A stretch of DNA of 64,000 nt from Empedobacter brevis NBRC 14943 = ATCC 43319 (GTDB taxonomy: Bacteria; Bacteroidota; Bacteroidia; Flavobacteriales; Weeksellaceae): assembly GCF_000382425.1 (NCBI RefSeq), contig NZ_KB908294.1, positions 124,001-188,000 of the forward strand, in the 5' to 3' direction. The number at the start of each line of letters is the position of its first letter. The first letter of the stretch is position 1. This document shows positions 39,229 to 47,088 of the stretch, piece after piece. The translations under genes and the position numbers were made by a program. A model generated the notes under the pieces. It saw only the letters and a list, made by a program, of their open reading frames with translations. It was not told the DNA's origin and searched no databases.

Positions 39229-40692
39229 TTATTTGTTCAATATTTTACTCAATTCTGATGCGACTTCTACATCAGAAAAATGTGTTCTTACTCCGTTAAT
39301 TTCTTGATACGTCTCGTGACCTTTACCCGCGATTAAAATAATATCTTTTGGTTCAGCCATTTTAAGCGCTGTTTTAATTGCTTCTTTACGATCTGTAATC
39401 TTCAATGTGCGATTATAAAATTGTGGTTTTACACCTACTTCCATATCACGAAGAATTTCTTCAGGATCTTCTGTTCTTGGATTATCTGACGTAAAAATGA
39501 CAAGATTTGATTTTCCACTTGCAATATCTGCCATTTCAGGTCGTTTTGTTTTATCACGGTCTCCTCCACAACCAACTACTGTAACTAATTTCTCGTTTTT
39601 TGTACGAATTCCTTCTATTGTATCCAAAACATTCTCTAAAGCATCAGGTGTATGTGCATAATCAACAATCACAATAATTCCTGCTTGTGTCTTGAACGTC
39701 TGAAAACGCCCGTCTACATTTCCAAGTATACTCAATGCTTTTAGAACTTCCAATTCATCTTGTCCTAAAATTGATGCTACACCAAAAACCAATAATAAAT
39801 TATATGCATTGAACTGACCAATCAGAGAAGTCCAGAATTCTTTTCCATTAAATTCTAACTGCATTCCATCAAATTGATGTTCAATAATTTTCCCTTTAAA
39901 ATCTGCATCCGTTTTTAGTGCATACATTTTTTTTGCAGCAACTGTATTCTGAAGCATTACTTTTCCGTTTTTATCATCTGCATTCGAAATTGCTGTAGAT
40001 GTTTTTGGCAAATCGTCAAAGAATTTCTTTTTAGCCGCAAGATAGTTAGCAAACGTTTTATGATAATCTAAATGATCGTGTGTGATATTTGTAAATCCTC
40101 CAACTTCGAAATGCAATCCTGCAATTCTGTTCTGATGAATACCATGCGAAGAAACTTCCATAAAAGCAAATTCACACCCCTTATTCACCGCTTCCCGAAA
40201 CATTTTATTCAAAGTCAAAATATCCGGCGTTGTATGTGTAGAAGGGATTACTTCTCCATCAATTACAATTTTAATTGTAGAAATCAACGCGCAAGCATAT
40301 CCTAATTTTGTAAACAATTCGTACAACAATGTTGTTGTTGTTGTTTTCCCATTTGTTCCTGTAATTCCAACTAATTTTAAATCTTTTGTCGGATTATCAT
40401 AAAAATTAGACGCTAAAATCCCTAATGCAATTGTTGAATTCTCTACTTTTATATAGGTTACTCCTTCTACTAAACTTTCCGGAAAAACCTCACAAATTAC
40501 GACTTTCGAGCCTAAACTTATCGCTTTATCTATATAGTGATGCCCGTCAACTGTAACTCCATTTACAGCAACAAAAACATCATCTTTTGACACTTTCCTT
40601 GAATCAAATTGAATATTATTGACCTCAACTTTTGTTGAACCAATCGTTTCTGAGATGGAAACTTTATACAATAAATCAACTAAATTTCTCAT
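39229..40692 (-). CDS. murE: UDP-MurNAc-L-Ala-D-Glu--2,6-diaminopimelate ligase
   Basis: MurE adds the third residue of the stem peptide. The 487-residue protein has the ATP loop GITGTNGKTTTTTLLYE near residue 109 and the substrate motif FTSDNPRTEDP. The DNPR signature is the one linked to meso-diaminopimelate rather than lysine, so the wall is probably of the meso-DAP type. Its ATG overlaps the ftsI stop by 4 bp. Confidence 0.97.
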   Translation of the reverse strand: MRNLVDLLYKVSISETIGSTKVEVNNIQFDSRKVSKDDVFVAVNGVTVDGHHYIDKAISLGSKVVICEVFPESLVEGVTYIKVENSTIALGILASNFYDNPTKDLKLVGITGTNGKTTTTTLLYELFTKLGYACALISTIKIVIDGEVIPSTHTTPDILTLNKMFREAVNKGCEFAFMEVSSHGIHQNRIAGLHFEVGGFTNITHDHLDYHKTFANYLAAKKKFFDDLPKTSTAISNADDKNGKVMLQNTVAAKKMYALKTDADFKGKIIEHQFDGMQLEFNGKEFWTSLIGQFNAYNLLLVFGVASILGQDELEVLKALSILGNVDGRFQTFKTQAGIIVIVDYAHTPDALENVLDTIEGIRTKNEKLVTVVGCGGDRDKTKRPEMADIASGKSNLVIFTSDNPRTEDPEEILRDMEVGVKPQFYNRTLKITDRKEAIKTALKMAEPKDIILIAGKGHETYQEINGVRTHFSDVEVASELSKILNK

Positions 40693-42671
40693 CCTTCCAA
40701 CATTAAATAAATTGTCTCACCCTTCTTAAATCTTGTTCCTGCAGGAATGGATTGATTTGTCACCTTTCCAAATCCTGAATACTGCACATCTAAACCTAAA
40801 TTTTCCAATATCGGAATCGCTTTAGAACCTGTATGTCCGGTAACATTCGGTACGATATTTTTAGAATCACCTACTTTAATATCATCTCCTTTCTTAAACT
40901 CCTTCACCGCATTTCTTTTTACTAAATCGCGCGGCAAAGGTATAGGAGTTTTCGAATACACCCAATCAGCTATTTTCTTAAAAACCGGAGCAGTTACGCT
41001 ACCTCCATAAAACCCTTTCGCTGTATTTGGTTTATGCACAACTACAATACATGAATACTTCGGTTTTTCTGCCGGAAAATATCCTGCAAAAGATGCACGA
41101 TACTGCATTCCTTTGCCATCTCTTTTCCAATAATCAACACGAGCTGTTCCTGTTTTACCTGCTATATCATAATTACTGTTACTAATAATACGACCTGTTC
41201 CTTGTTCTACTGCTCCGCGAAGCATTTCCTGCATTTGCTTTACATTCTCCAAAGAGGTTAATTGTTCTACTAAAACAACAGGCTCAAAAATCTTATCCGG
41301 TTCACCTTTACGGGTAATTTTATCCATAAACAATGGTTTCAACATTTTACCATTGTTAGCAACAGCATTATAAAAAGTTACAATTTGAATCGGAGTTAGT
41401 TGTAATCCATAACCATATCCCATAACAGGTAATGTAATATTACTCCAGGATTTACTATCAGGACGATGCATAATAGGTCGACCTTCACCGAGAATATCCA
41501 CTCCCAACGGAGAAGTCATATGCCATTTATCCATCTTCTCGAAAAAAGTTTTTGGATTTTCTCCGTAATATTTATTGATGATTTTTGCTGTACCAATGTT
41601 AGATGATTTTTTTATCACTCCATCTACTGTCAATGTTCCATAACCGTGTGTATCCGTTATCGTACGCCCATAGAATTTATAACTTCCTCCTCCGGTTTCT
41701 ATTGTAGAGTTTTTATTGATATAACCATCATCCATTGCAGCAAGCAACGAAACAGTTTTAAATGTTGACCCTGGTTCAGCAGCTTCACCTACAGCATAAT
41801 TGTAGTCATCGATGTAAGTTCCGTCTTTTTTTCGGGACAGATTAACTATAGCGCGAACTTTACCAGTCTGAACTTCCATTACAACCACACTTCCGTGTTG
41901 TGCTTCAAATTCAGAAAGCTGCTTATACAAAGCATCATAGGCTACCATTTGTAAATCGGCATCAATTGTGGTATAAACAGAAGAGCCTGCTTGAGGTTCC
42001 TGCTCCCAACTTTTCATTGGCTTCCATTTTCCACGCCCCATAAATTGTTCCCAACGACGCCCTTCAATCCCGCTTAACAGGTCAGAATAAGCACCTTCTA
42101 ACCCCACTTTTCCACGTTGATCATCATAACCTATTGTCCGAATGCCTATATCCTGAACAATTAATTCTCTTTTTGATTCTGTCTCATGGATAAAACCACC
42201 TTTGTTTTGACCTTTGTTAAAGATTGGAAATTTCTTGATACGTTGATATTGTTCATAATCCAAATCTTTCACCAACATCATGTAGCGATTTTTCTTTTTA
42301 CGTTCTGTAGAAAATTTATCGTAAAAATAAGACGGAGATTTAGTAAACATCTTACCTAAAGAATCGGCAAGATTATGCATTTCAGTTTTAAATAATTCGT
42401 CTTTAATAACTGTTAAATCAACATAAATATTATGCTTTGTAACAGTCGTAGCCATTAAGGCGCCATTCGAAGCGTAAAGATTACCTCGTTCAGCAGTAAC
42501 GGTATCTAATCTAAAATTATTTTTTTCAGCAAAACGCTCTAATTCAACACCTTCTATAATATTAATTCGAAACATAAAAACAATAATAAAGATGGCCCAA
42601 ATCGCTATTGCGCCGGCAAACACCCATCCTTTGATGACAATATTGTTTTTATTTTTCGCTGACTTCGTCAT
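40689..42671 (-). CDS. ftsI: Septal peptidoglycan transpeptidase (penicillin-binding protein 3, FtsI)
   Basis: FtsI cross-links septal peptidoglycan with FtsW. The 660-residue protein has one N-terminal membrane helix (about 14-33), a dimerisation domain, and a transpeptidase domain with active-site EPGSTFKTVS, KSSNIG and AGKTGTARV (SxxK, SxN, KTG). It ends with a single PASTA domain (VPNVTGHTGSKAIPILENLG to the C-terminus). PASTA is absent in E. coli FtsI but usual in Bacteroidota. It overlaps ftsL by 23 bp and murE by 4 bp. Confidence 0.97.
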   Translation of the reverse strand: MTKSAKNKNNIVIKGWVFAGAIAIWAIFIIVFMFRINIIEGVELERFAEKNNFRLDTVTAERGNLYASNGALMATTVTKHNIYVDLTVIKDELFKTEMHNLADSLGKMFTKSPSYFYDKFSTERKKKNRYMMLVKDLDYEQYQRIKKFPIFNKGQNKGGFIHETESKRELIVQDIGIRTIGYDDQRGKVGLEGAYSDLLSGIEGRRWEQFMGRGKWKPMKSWEQEPQAGSSVYTTIDADLQMVAYDALYKQLSEFEAQHGSVVVMEVQTGKVRAIVNLSRKKDGTYIDDYNYAVGEAAEPGSTFKTVSLLAAMDDGYINKNSTIETGGGSYKFYGRTITDTHGYGTLTVDGVIKKSSNIGTAKIINKYYGENPKTFFEKMDKWHMTSPLGVDILGEGRPIMHRPDSKSWSNITLPVMGYGYGLQLTPIQIVTFYNAVANNGKMLKPLFMDKITRKGEPDKIFEPVVLVEQLTSLENVKQMQEMLRGAVEQGTGRIISNSNYDIAGKTGTARVDYWKRDGKGMQYRASFAGYFPAEKPKYSCIVVVHKPNTAKGFYGGSVTAPVFKKIADWVYSKTPIPLPRDLVKRNAVKEFKKGDDIKVGDSKNIVPNVTGHTGSKAIPILENLGLDVQYSGFGKVTNQSIPAGTRFKKGETIYLMLEG

Positions 42672-43008
42672 ATACTTTGTCTACTATATAATAAGGTTGT
42701 TTATCTGGAATCTTCAAACCGTACACTGCGGTACGCTCCAAAATTTCTGTTTCCAATTGCATACGCATCAAATCACGATGCTTATCCGTATATTGAGATT
42801 TTAAATCCTCTACTTTATCTTGCAATTCAGCAATTCGAACAACTTTTTGATCTACTAAATGCGAACTCGAAATACTCAAAAAAGCCAAACCAACCAAATA
42901 CATCATAAACTTCCAGTTTTGCTCCGAGCCAGTTTTAATTAAAAACTCACCCCTCAACAAACCTGTAAAAGTTTTTTTCTCCGGTAATATTTTCTTCTTT
43001 TTTGCCAT
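42649..43008 (-). CDS. ftsL: FtsL-like division protein
   Basis: This 119-residue bitopic protein has a basic N-terminus (KKKKILPEKK), one membrane helix (about 37-52) and a coiled-coil-like periplasmic part (VRIAELQDKVEDLKSQYTDKHRDLMRM). That is the layout of FtsL, which joins FtsQ and a FtsB-like partner to activate FtsW-FtsI. Sequence conservation is low; its position between rsmH and ftsI decides the call. Confidence 0.85.
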   Translation of the reverse strand: MAKKKKILPEKKTFTGLLRGEFLIKTGSEQNWKFMMYLVGLAFLSISSSHLVDQKVVRIAELQDKVEDLKSQYTDKHRDLMRMQLETEILERTAVYGLKIPDKQPYYIVDKVYDEVSEK

Positions 43009-43017
43009 TTCTATTTA

Positions 43018-43923
43018 TTAATCTTCGTTACGCACTGCAATACGCATTTTTGCACTTCGCGCCCTAGGATTTTCGTTTATTTCATCTTGCGTCGGCACAA
43101 TCACCTTTGATTGCAAAGGTTTGAAAGGAGCCGACCAATTTCCAAAAACATCACGTTCAGGCTCTCCTTCGAACATTCCGTTTTTCATGTATCGTTTCGT
43201 TAACCGATCTTCTAATGAATGGTAAGAAATAATCACCAGGCGTCCGCCCGGTTTAATCACTTCTCCACATTGTGTCAACATCTCTTTCAACGCTGCCATC
43301 TCATCATTTGCTTCGATACGTAAGGCTTGAAACATTTGTGCAAAAAACTTATTCTCTTTCATCTTTGGAATAAATGAAAAAATCTGCTTCAATTCATCAA
43401 TTGTATTGATTTGCTTATCCGCTCTCGCTTTTACAACTTCTCTTGCTAAACGATAAGAACCTTGTAACTCTCCAAAATCATAAAAAACACGAGCAAGATC
43501 TTCTTCTTCGTATTCATTAATAATCGTTTTAGCTGAAAGCTTCGCATTCTGATTCATTCGCATATCCAACTCTCCATCAAAACGAGTTGAAAAACCGCGT
43601 TCCGGCGTATCGAACTGATGAGAAGAAACTCCCAAATCGCCCAAAACACCATCCACTTGTTTCACTCCACGAAATCTTAAATTATTTTTTAAGAATCTAA
43701 AATTTTGCTCAACCAACTCAAATCGATTGTCATCAATTTTATTACGAACAGCATCAACATCTTGATCAAATGAAAATAATTTCCCATTTTGATCCAAACG
43801 ATTTAATATTTCACGAGAATGACCTCCACCCCCGAACGTACAATCTACATATATTCCCGATTCATTGCTAATTAATGCATCGACACTCTCTTTTAATAAC
43901 ACTGGATTATGATATTCACTCAT
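43018..43923 (-). CDS. rsmH: 16S rRNA (cytosine1402-N4)-methyltransferase
   Basis: RsmH (MraW) methylates C1402 in the ribosomal P site. The 301-residue protein has the family start YHNPVLLKESVDAL, the SAM motif DCTFGGGGHSREIL, DGVLGDLGVSSHQFDTPERGFS and VISYHSLEDRLTKRYM. It overlaps mraZ by 8 bp, so the two are likely translationally coupled, as in most bacteria. Confidence 0.97.
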   Translation of the reverse strand: MSEYHNPVLLKESVDALISNESGIYVDCTFGGGGHSREILNRLDQNGKLFSFDQDVDAVRNKIDDNRFELVEQNFRFLKNNLRFRGVKQVDGVLGDLGVSSHQFDTPERGFSTRFDGELDMRMNQNAKLSAKTIINEYEEEDLARVFYDFGELQGSYRLAREVVKARADKQINTIDELKQIFSFIPKMKENKFFAQMFQALRIEANDEMAALKEMLTQCGEVIKPGGRLVIISYHSLEDRLTKRYMKNGMFEGEPERDVFGNWSAPFKPLQSKVIVPTQDEINENPRARSAKMRIAVRNED

Positions 43924-44377
43924 CTTCTCCTAAATTTCCCATTACATCTTCTGCCAAAGAAGCAAAATCTATATCATCTACATTAATCGACTCTTCGTAT
44001 TTGTCTTTGTCCCAAATTTCGATCATGTTTACAGAAGAATTAAGAACCACTTCTTTATTAATTGCTGCAAATTTCACTAAATCTTTTGAAATTTGTACCC
44101 TTCCATTTGCATCAACTTCTACAATTTTTAATCCAGCCGTAAAAATCCTAATGAAATCATTATTTTTTTTCACAAATCGATTCAATTTATTCAAATCGCT
44201 CATCACCTTCTCCCACTCTTTCATCGGATGAAGTTCTAAACAATTTTGAAACACAGATCTTTTCAACACAAAGCCATCTTCCAAATAATCAGCAAGTTGT
44301 TTTTTCAAACCAGCTGGAATCGGGAGTCTACCCTTTGTATCTACCTTACACTCATATGTTCCAATTAATGAATTCAT
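43916..44377 (-). CDS. mraZ: MraZ, transcriptional regulator of the division cluster
   Basis: This 153-residue protein has two SpoVT-AbrB-like halves: GTYECKVDTKGRLPIPAGLKKQL at about 6-28 and ANGRVQISKDLVKFA near 90. Both carry the DxxGR core that binds DNA. In E. coli MraZ represses its own operon by binding direct repeats of TGGGN every 10 bp. It is the first gene of the cluster and is preceded by three TGGTA repeats at exactly 10-bp spacing, a probable autoregulatory site. Confidence 0.96.
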   Translation of the reverse strand: MNSLIGTYECKVDTKGRLPIPAGLKKQLADYLEDGFVLKRSVFQNCLELHPMKEWEKVMSDLNKLNRFVKKNNDFIRIFTAGLKIVEVDANGRVQISKDLVKFAAINKEVVLNSSVNMIEIWDKDKYEESINVDDIDFASLAEDVMGNLGEDE

Positions 44378-44390
44378 GATAGAATTTTTT

Positions 44391-44398
44391 CAAAAATA
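44391..44398 (-). promoter_or_regulatory. mraZ operon promoter -7 element
   Basis: TATTTTTG on the minus strand matches TANNTTTG, 13 bp before the mraZ ATG. The expected -33 position, near 44418-44422, is covered by the MraZ-box repeats, as expected for repression. Confidence 0.55.
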
Positions 44399-44407
44399 AA
44401 AAAAATA

Positions 44408-44437
44408 TTACCACTTATTACCATTTTTTACCACTTT
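44408..44437 (-). promoter_or_regulatory. Candidate MraZ operator: three TGGTA repeats at 10-bp period
   Basis: On the minus strand TGGTAA occurs three times (plus-strand TTACCA starting at 44408, 44418 and 44428), exactly one helical turn apart. The layout equals the E. coli MraZ box (TGGGN every 10 bp) with TGGTA as core. It overlaps the -33 region of mraZ. Confidence 0.7.
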
Positions 44438-44611
44438 TATTGAAATAGTTATCAACAATTTAAAATTTAGTATCAGACAGTTATGATTTTTATGACGGAA
44501 ACACCATGTATATTTCGTCAATTTACATTTATATAGACCTTGTCTCAATGAATAGTTAACATTGCATTTAAAGTTTTTTAGATAAAGCACCAATTAAAAA
44601 ATATAATTAAT

Positions 44612-44619
44612 TAAATTTG
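44612..44619 (+). promoter_or_regulatory. Candidate promoter -7 element of the alpha/beta-hydrolase gene
   Basis: TAAATTTG matches TANNTTTG, 19 bp before the ATG at 44639. No clear -33 element is visible. The rest of the 261-bp mraZ/hydrolase gap (44438-44611) is AT-rich and shows no ORF or RNA signal. Confidence 0.45.
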
Positions 44620-44638
44620 TCGACTTAATATAGAGTAA

Positions 44639-45421
44639 ATGTTTTTTAGCTTAAAAAAGAAAGATAAGTTCTCTTACATAGAAGAGGGAGAAGGACAACC
44701 AATTGTTTTACTTCACGGTTTAATGGGTGAACTTAGCAATTTCAGCTCACTTACAAACTATTATGCGCAAAGAGGATATAAAGTTTTCGCACCGGAATTA
44801 CCCTTATATTCTTTATCTGTTATTAATACGAATATCAAAAACATTGCAAAACATGTTGCCAATTTTATTGAAGAAGTTGTGAAAGAGCCAGCTATTTTAG
44901 TCGGAAATTCTTTAGGCGGACATATTGGCTTGATGGTTTGCCATAGGCATCCTGAATACGTAAAAGCATTGTGTTTAACAGGAAGCTCCGGGTTATATGA
45001 AAAATCTTTTGGAGAAACCTATCCTAAACGCGGCAATTATGAATATGTAGAACGTAAAACACGTGAAGTTTTTTATGATCCTGCAATTGCTACAAAAGAA
45101 ATTGTTGATGATGTTTTCGATACTGTAAATGACAGAAGTAAAGCCATCAAAACTTTATATATTGCCCGAGATGCAATTAAATCTAATATGAAAAATGATT
45201 TAAAAGACATTCAGGTACCAGTTTGCTTAATTTGGGGAAAACAAGATAATGTTACACCTCCTGAGGTTGCAATAGAGTTTAACGAAGAATTACCGGACGC
45301 TTCGCTTTATTGGATTGATAAATGTGGTCATGCTCCAATGATGGAACATGCTGAATTATTTAACGAAATTTTACATAAATGGCTGATCGAAAAGCAACTT
45401 GATCCAGCAACTAAAGCATAA
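44639..45421 (+). CDS. Alpha/beta-hydrolase
   Basis: The 260-residue protein has an alpha/beta-hydrolase fold. The oxyanion region is IVLLHGLMG (22-30), the nucleophile Ser91 lies in VGNSLGGH, the acid Asp in IWGKQDNVTPP and the His in DKCGHAPMMEH near residue 235. There is no signal peptide, so it acts in the cytosol. The substrate cannot be read from sequence; esterase or thioesterase activity is plausible. It lies 3 bp upstream of engB and is cotranscribed with it. Confidence 0.88.
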   Translation: MFFSLKKKDKFSYIEEGEGQPIVLLHGLMGELSNFSSLTNYYAQRGYKVFAPELPLYSLSVINTNIKNIAKHVANFIEEVVKEPAILVGNSLGGHIGLMVCHRHPEYVKALCLTGSSGLYEKSFGETYPKRGNYEYVERKTREVFYDPAIATKEIVDDVFDTVNDRSKAIKTLYIARDAIKSNMKNDLKDIQVPVCLIWGKQDNVTPPEVAIEFNEELPDASLYWIDKCGHAPMMEHAELFNEILHKWLIEKQLDPATKA

Positions 45422-45424
45422 TTT

Positions 45425-46057
45425 ATGATTAAAAAAGCTGAATTTGTAAAAAGTTCACAAAAATATACAGATTGCCCGGACCCATTCAAACCAGAATATG
45501 CATTCATTGGCAGATCAAATGTCGGTAAATCTTCCTTAATTAATATGTTAGCAGAAAAAAAAGCATTAGCTAAAACTTCTGCAACACCAGGTAAAACTCA
45601 GCTTATCAACACATTCGAAATGGATGACACTTGGTATTTAGCCGATTTACCAGGTTACGGGTTTGCGAAAGCTCCAAAAGGCGTTCGCGGAGGATTCAAT
45701 AAAATGATTTACGATTACATTGAATTTCGTAAAAACTTAGTGAATGTTTTTTTATTGATTGATTCGCGCCATGCTCCTCAAAAAATAGATTTACAATTTA
45801 TGGAGTGGTTAGGAAACAAACAGATTCCTTTTGCTATTGTGTTTACAAAATTAGATAAACTAACAAGTACTCAAATGCAAAAAAATTTAAATCATTATAA
45901 AAACGAATTATTAAAAACATGGGAAGAACTTCCTAAAATATTTGCAAGTTCTTCTTCGAGTAAAATCGGTAAATTAGAGATTTTAGGATACATTGATAGT
46001 TTAAACGAACACCTGGTAGACGAATTTAAAAAAGAGCAATACAAAAAAGAATATTAA
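45425..46057 (+). CDS. engB: Ribosome biogenesis GTPase YsxC/EngB
   Basis: EngB is an essential small GTPase that helps assemble the 50S subunit. The 210-residue protein has G1 GRSNVGKS (29-36), a G2 Thr in SATPGKTQLIN, G3 DLPGYGFA, G4 FTKLDKL and G5 SSSSKIGK. All GTPase motifs are intact. The gene ends within the terminator hairpin at 46056. Confidence 0.96.
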   Translation: MIKKAEFVKSSQKYTDCPDPFKPEYAFIGRSNVGKSSLINMLAEKKALAKTSATPGKTQLINTFEMDDTWYLADLPGYGFAKAPKGVRGGFNKMIYDYIEFRKNLVNVFLLIDSRHAPQKIDLQFMEWLGNKQIPFAIVFTKLDKLTSTQMQKNLNHYKNELLKTWEELPKIFASSSSSKIGKLEILGYIDSLNEHLVDEFKKEQYKKEY

Positions 46058-46086
46058 AAAAGTCGGAACTAAGTTCCGACTTTTTT
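46056..46086. terminator. Bidirectional terminator between engB and the lipoprotein gene
   Basis: AAAAAAGTCGGAACT and AGTTCCGACTTTTTT are a near-perfect inverted repeat with a one-base centre. It begins at the engB stop codon and ends 9 bp before the convergent stop. Confidence 0.9.
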
Positions 46087-46094
46087 AATCGTTA

Positions 46095-46418
46095 TTATTC
46101 ACCTAATTCAGCAGATTTAGTTTTCAGTTCTTTCAGACAAGGTTCAACCAATTTCATTAATCGATCCTGTAATTCCTGTGAAGGATTGTTCATTTGCATC
46201 ATTTCAACATATGTAAACTCTCCCATCATTTTATCTGTAGAACAACTGCAATAATCTTTTACTAATTTTTGTTTTGCTCCTGACATTTCAGGAGTAATCG
46301 CAGCATTTTCACAAGAAGTCATCGCTTGAATTTTTAAATTCTCATCTTCTTTATCCGGCTTCGAGTTACAACCCATAACAGATAATCCTAAGATGAATCC
46401 TAAAACACTCCTTTTCAT
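46095..46418 (-). CDS. Small Cys-containing lipoprotein, unknown function
   Basis: This 107-residue protein has a lipoprotein signal ending at Cys17 (VMGC). The mature part is helical and has four further cysteines (SCENA, DYCSCSTD, EPCLKEL) that could form disulfides in the periplasm. I recognise no enzyme motif. It lies 38 bp downstream of aroQ on the same strand and may share its transcript. Confidence 0.7.
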   Translation of the reverse strand: MKRSVLGFILGLSVMGCNSKPDKEDENLKIQAMTSCENAAITPEMSGAKQKLVKDYCSCSTDKMMGEFTYVEMMQMNNPSQELQDRLMKLVEPCLKELKTKSAELGE

Positions 46419-46455
46419 AAGTTTTCATTTTAGTTATTAAAGTAACGATTATTTG

Positions 46456-46875
46456 TTATTTCACAAAATCATGAATTGCTTCTACATAACCAGGTAAACC
46501 TTTTCCTGAAATAATTTTCAAACAACTTTCTCCTGTTATGCTATTTTTTCTAAAATCTTCACGTGCATAAATATCAGAGATATGAACCTCTATCACCTTT
46601 GTTTTAATTGCTTTTATTGCATCTGCTATTGCATAAGAATAATGTGTATAAGCACCTGCATTTAAAACAATTCCCTCATATTTAAAACCCACTTCATGTA
46701 ATTTATCAATAATATCTCCTTCATGATTCGATTGATAATAATGCAACGAAATATCAGGAAACTGTTTTTTTATCTCAATAAAAAAATCTTCAAACGTTTG
46801 TGTTCCGTAAATTTCCGGTTCTCGAACTCCAAGCAGATTTAAATTAGGACCGTTTATAATTTGTATTTGTTTCAT
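46456..46875 (-). CDS. aroQ: 3-dehydroquinate dehydratase, type II
   Basis: AroQ dehydrates 3-dehydroquinate in the shikimate pathway. From the ATG at 46875 the protein has 139 residues, the normal family length, and starts KQIQIINGPNLNLLGVREPEIYG. Later motifs are YYQSNHEGDIIDKLHE, LNAGAYTHYSYAIADAI and EVHISDIYAREDFR. An upstream GTG at 46902 would add nine residues not seen in the family. Catalytic Tyr, Arg and His are present. The gene diverges from the candidate small RNA at 46996. Confidence 0.95.
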   Translation of the reverse strand: MKQIQIINGPNLNLLGVREPEIYGTQTFEDFFIEIKKQFPDISLHYYQSNHEGDIIDKLHEVGFKYEGIVLNAGAYTHYSYAIADAIKAIKTKVIEVHISDIYAREDFRKNSITGESCLKIISGKGLPGYVEAIHDFVK

Positions 46876-46968
46876 TATCTTTATTTTATAAATTTTAAAC
46901 ACTATTCGGATGTTAAAAAGTTTATTTTTTTCTTATTTTTTAGTCTTTTTATCCATATTATTAACTTT

Positions 46969-46984
46969 TTGGCACAAATCTTGT
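46969..46984 (+). promoter_or_regulatory. Sigma-54-like promoter facing an ORF-free stretch
   Basis: TTGGCAC, five bases, then TTGT: this matches TGGCAC-N5-TTGC with the GG and G at the required 12-bp spacing and one mismatch (T for C at -12). The predicted start is near 46996. No coding gene lies downstream on the plus strand before the terminator. Confidence 0.5.
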
Positions 46985-46995
46985 GAATATTAAAT

Positions 46996-47086
46996 CACCA
47001 ACCCTATATCATAAAATATAACCAATCTAAACCAAAAATCAACCAAACCTTAAAATCTCAGCTATAGCAAATAGCTGAGATTTTTA
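46996..47086 (+). ncRNA. Candidate G-less small RNA under sigma-54-like control
   Basis: Between the sigma-54-like promoter and a strong terminator lie about 90 bases with no ATG and no reading frame. From 46986 to 47060 there is no guanine at all (75 bases). The unpaired part holds several CC-containing boxes (CACCAACCC, AACCAA twice, CAACCAAACC). This is the build of a trans-acting small RNA with single-stranded seeds and a 3' terminator hairpin. Expression is inferred, not shown. Confidence 0.45.
47052..47085. terminator. Bidirectional terminator (candidate small RNA / rarA)
   Basis: AAAATCTCAGCTAT pairs with ATAGCTGAGATTTT around loop AGCAA-(A). T-runs occur on both strands. On the minus strand it lies just past the rarA stop at 47089. 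Confidence 0.9.
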
Positions 47087-47088
47087 TT

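Noticed and set aside
44449-44457. DnaA box / replication origin near mraZ
   Set aside because: TTATCAACA has one mismatch and stands alone. Similar near-matches occur at 17146 and on the minus strand near 55811, without clustering or an AT-rich unwinding region with dnaA.
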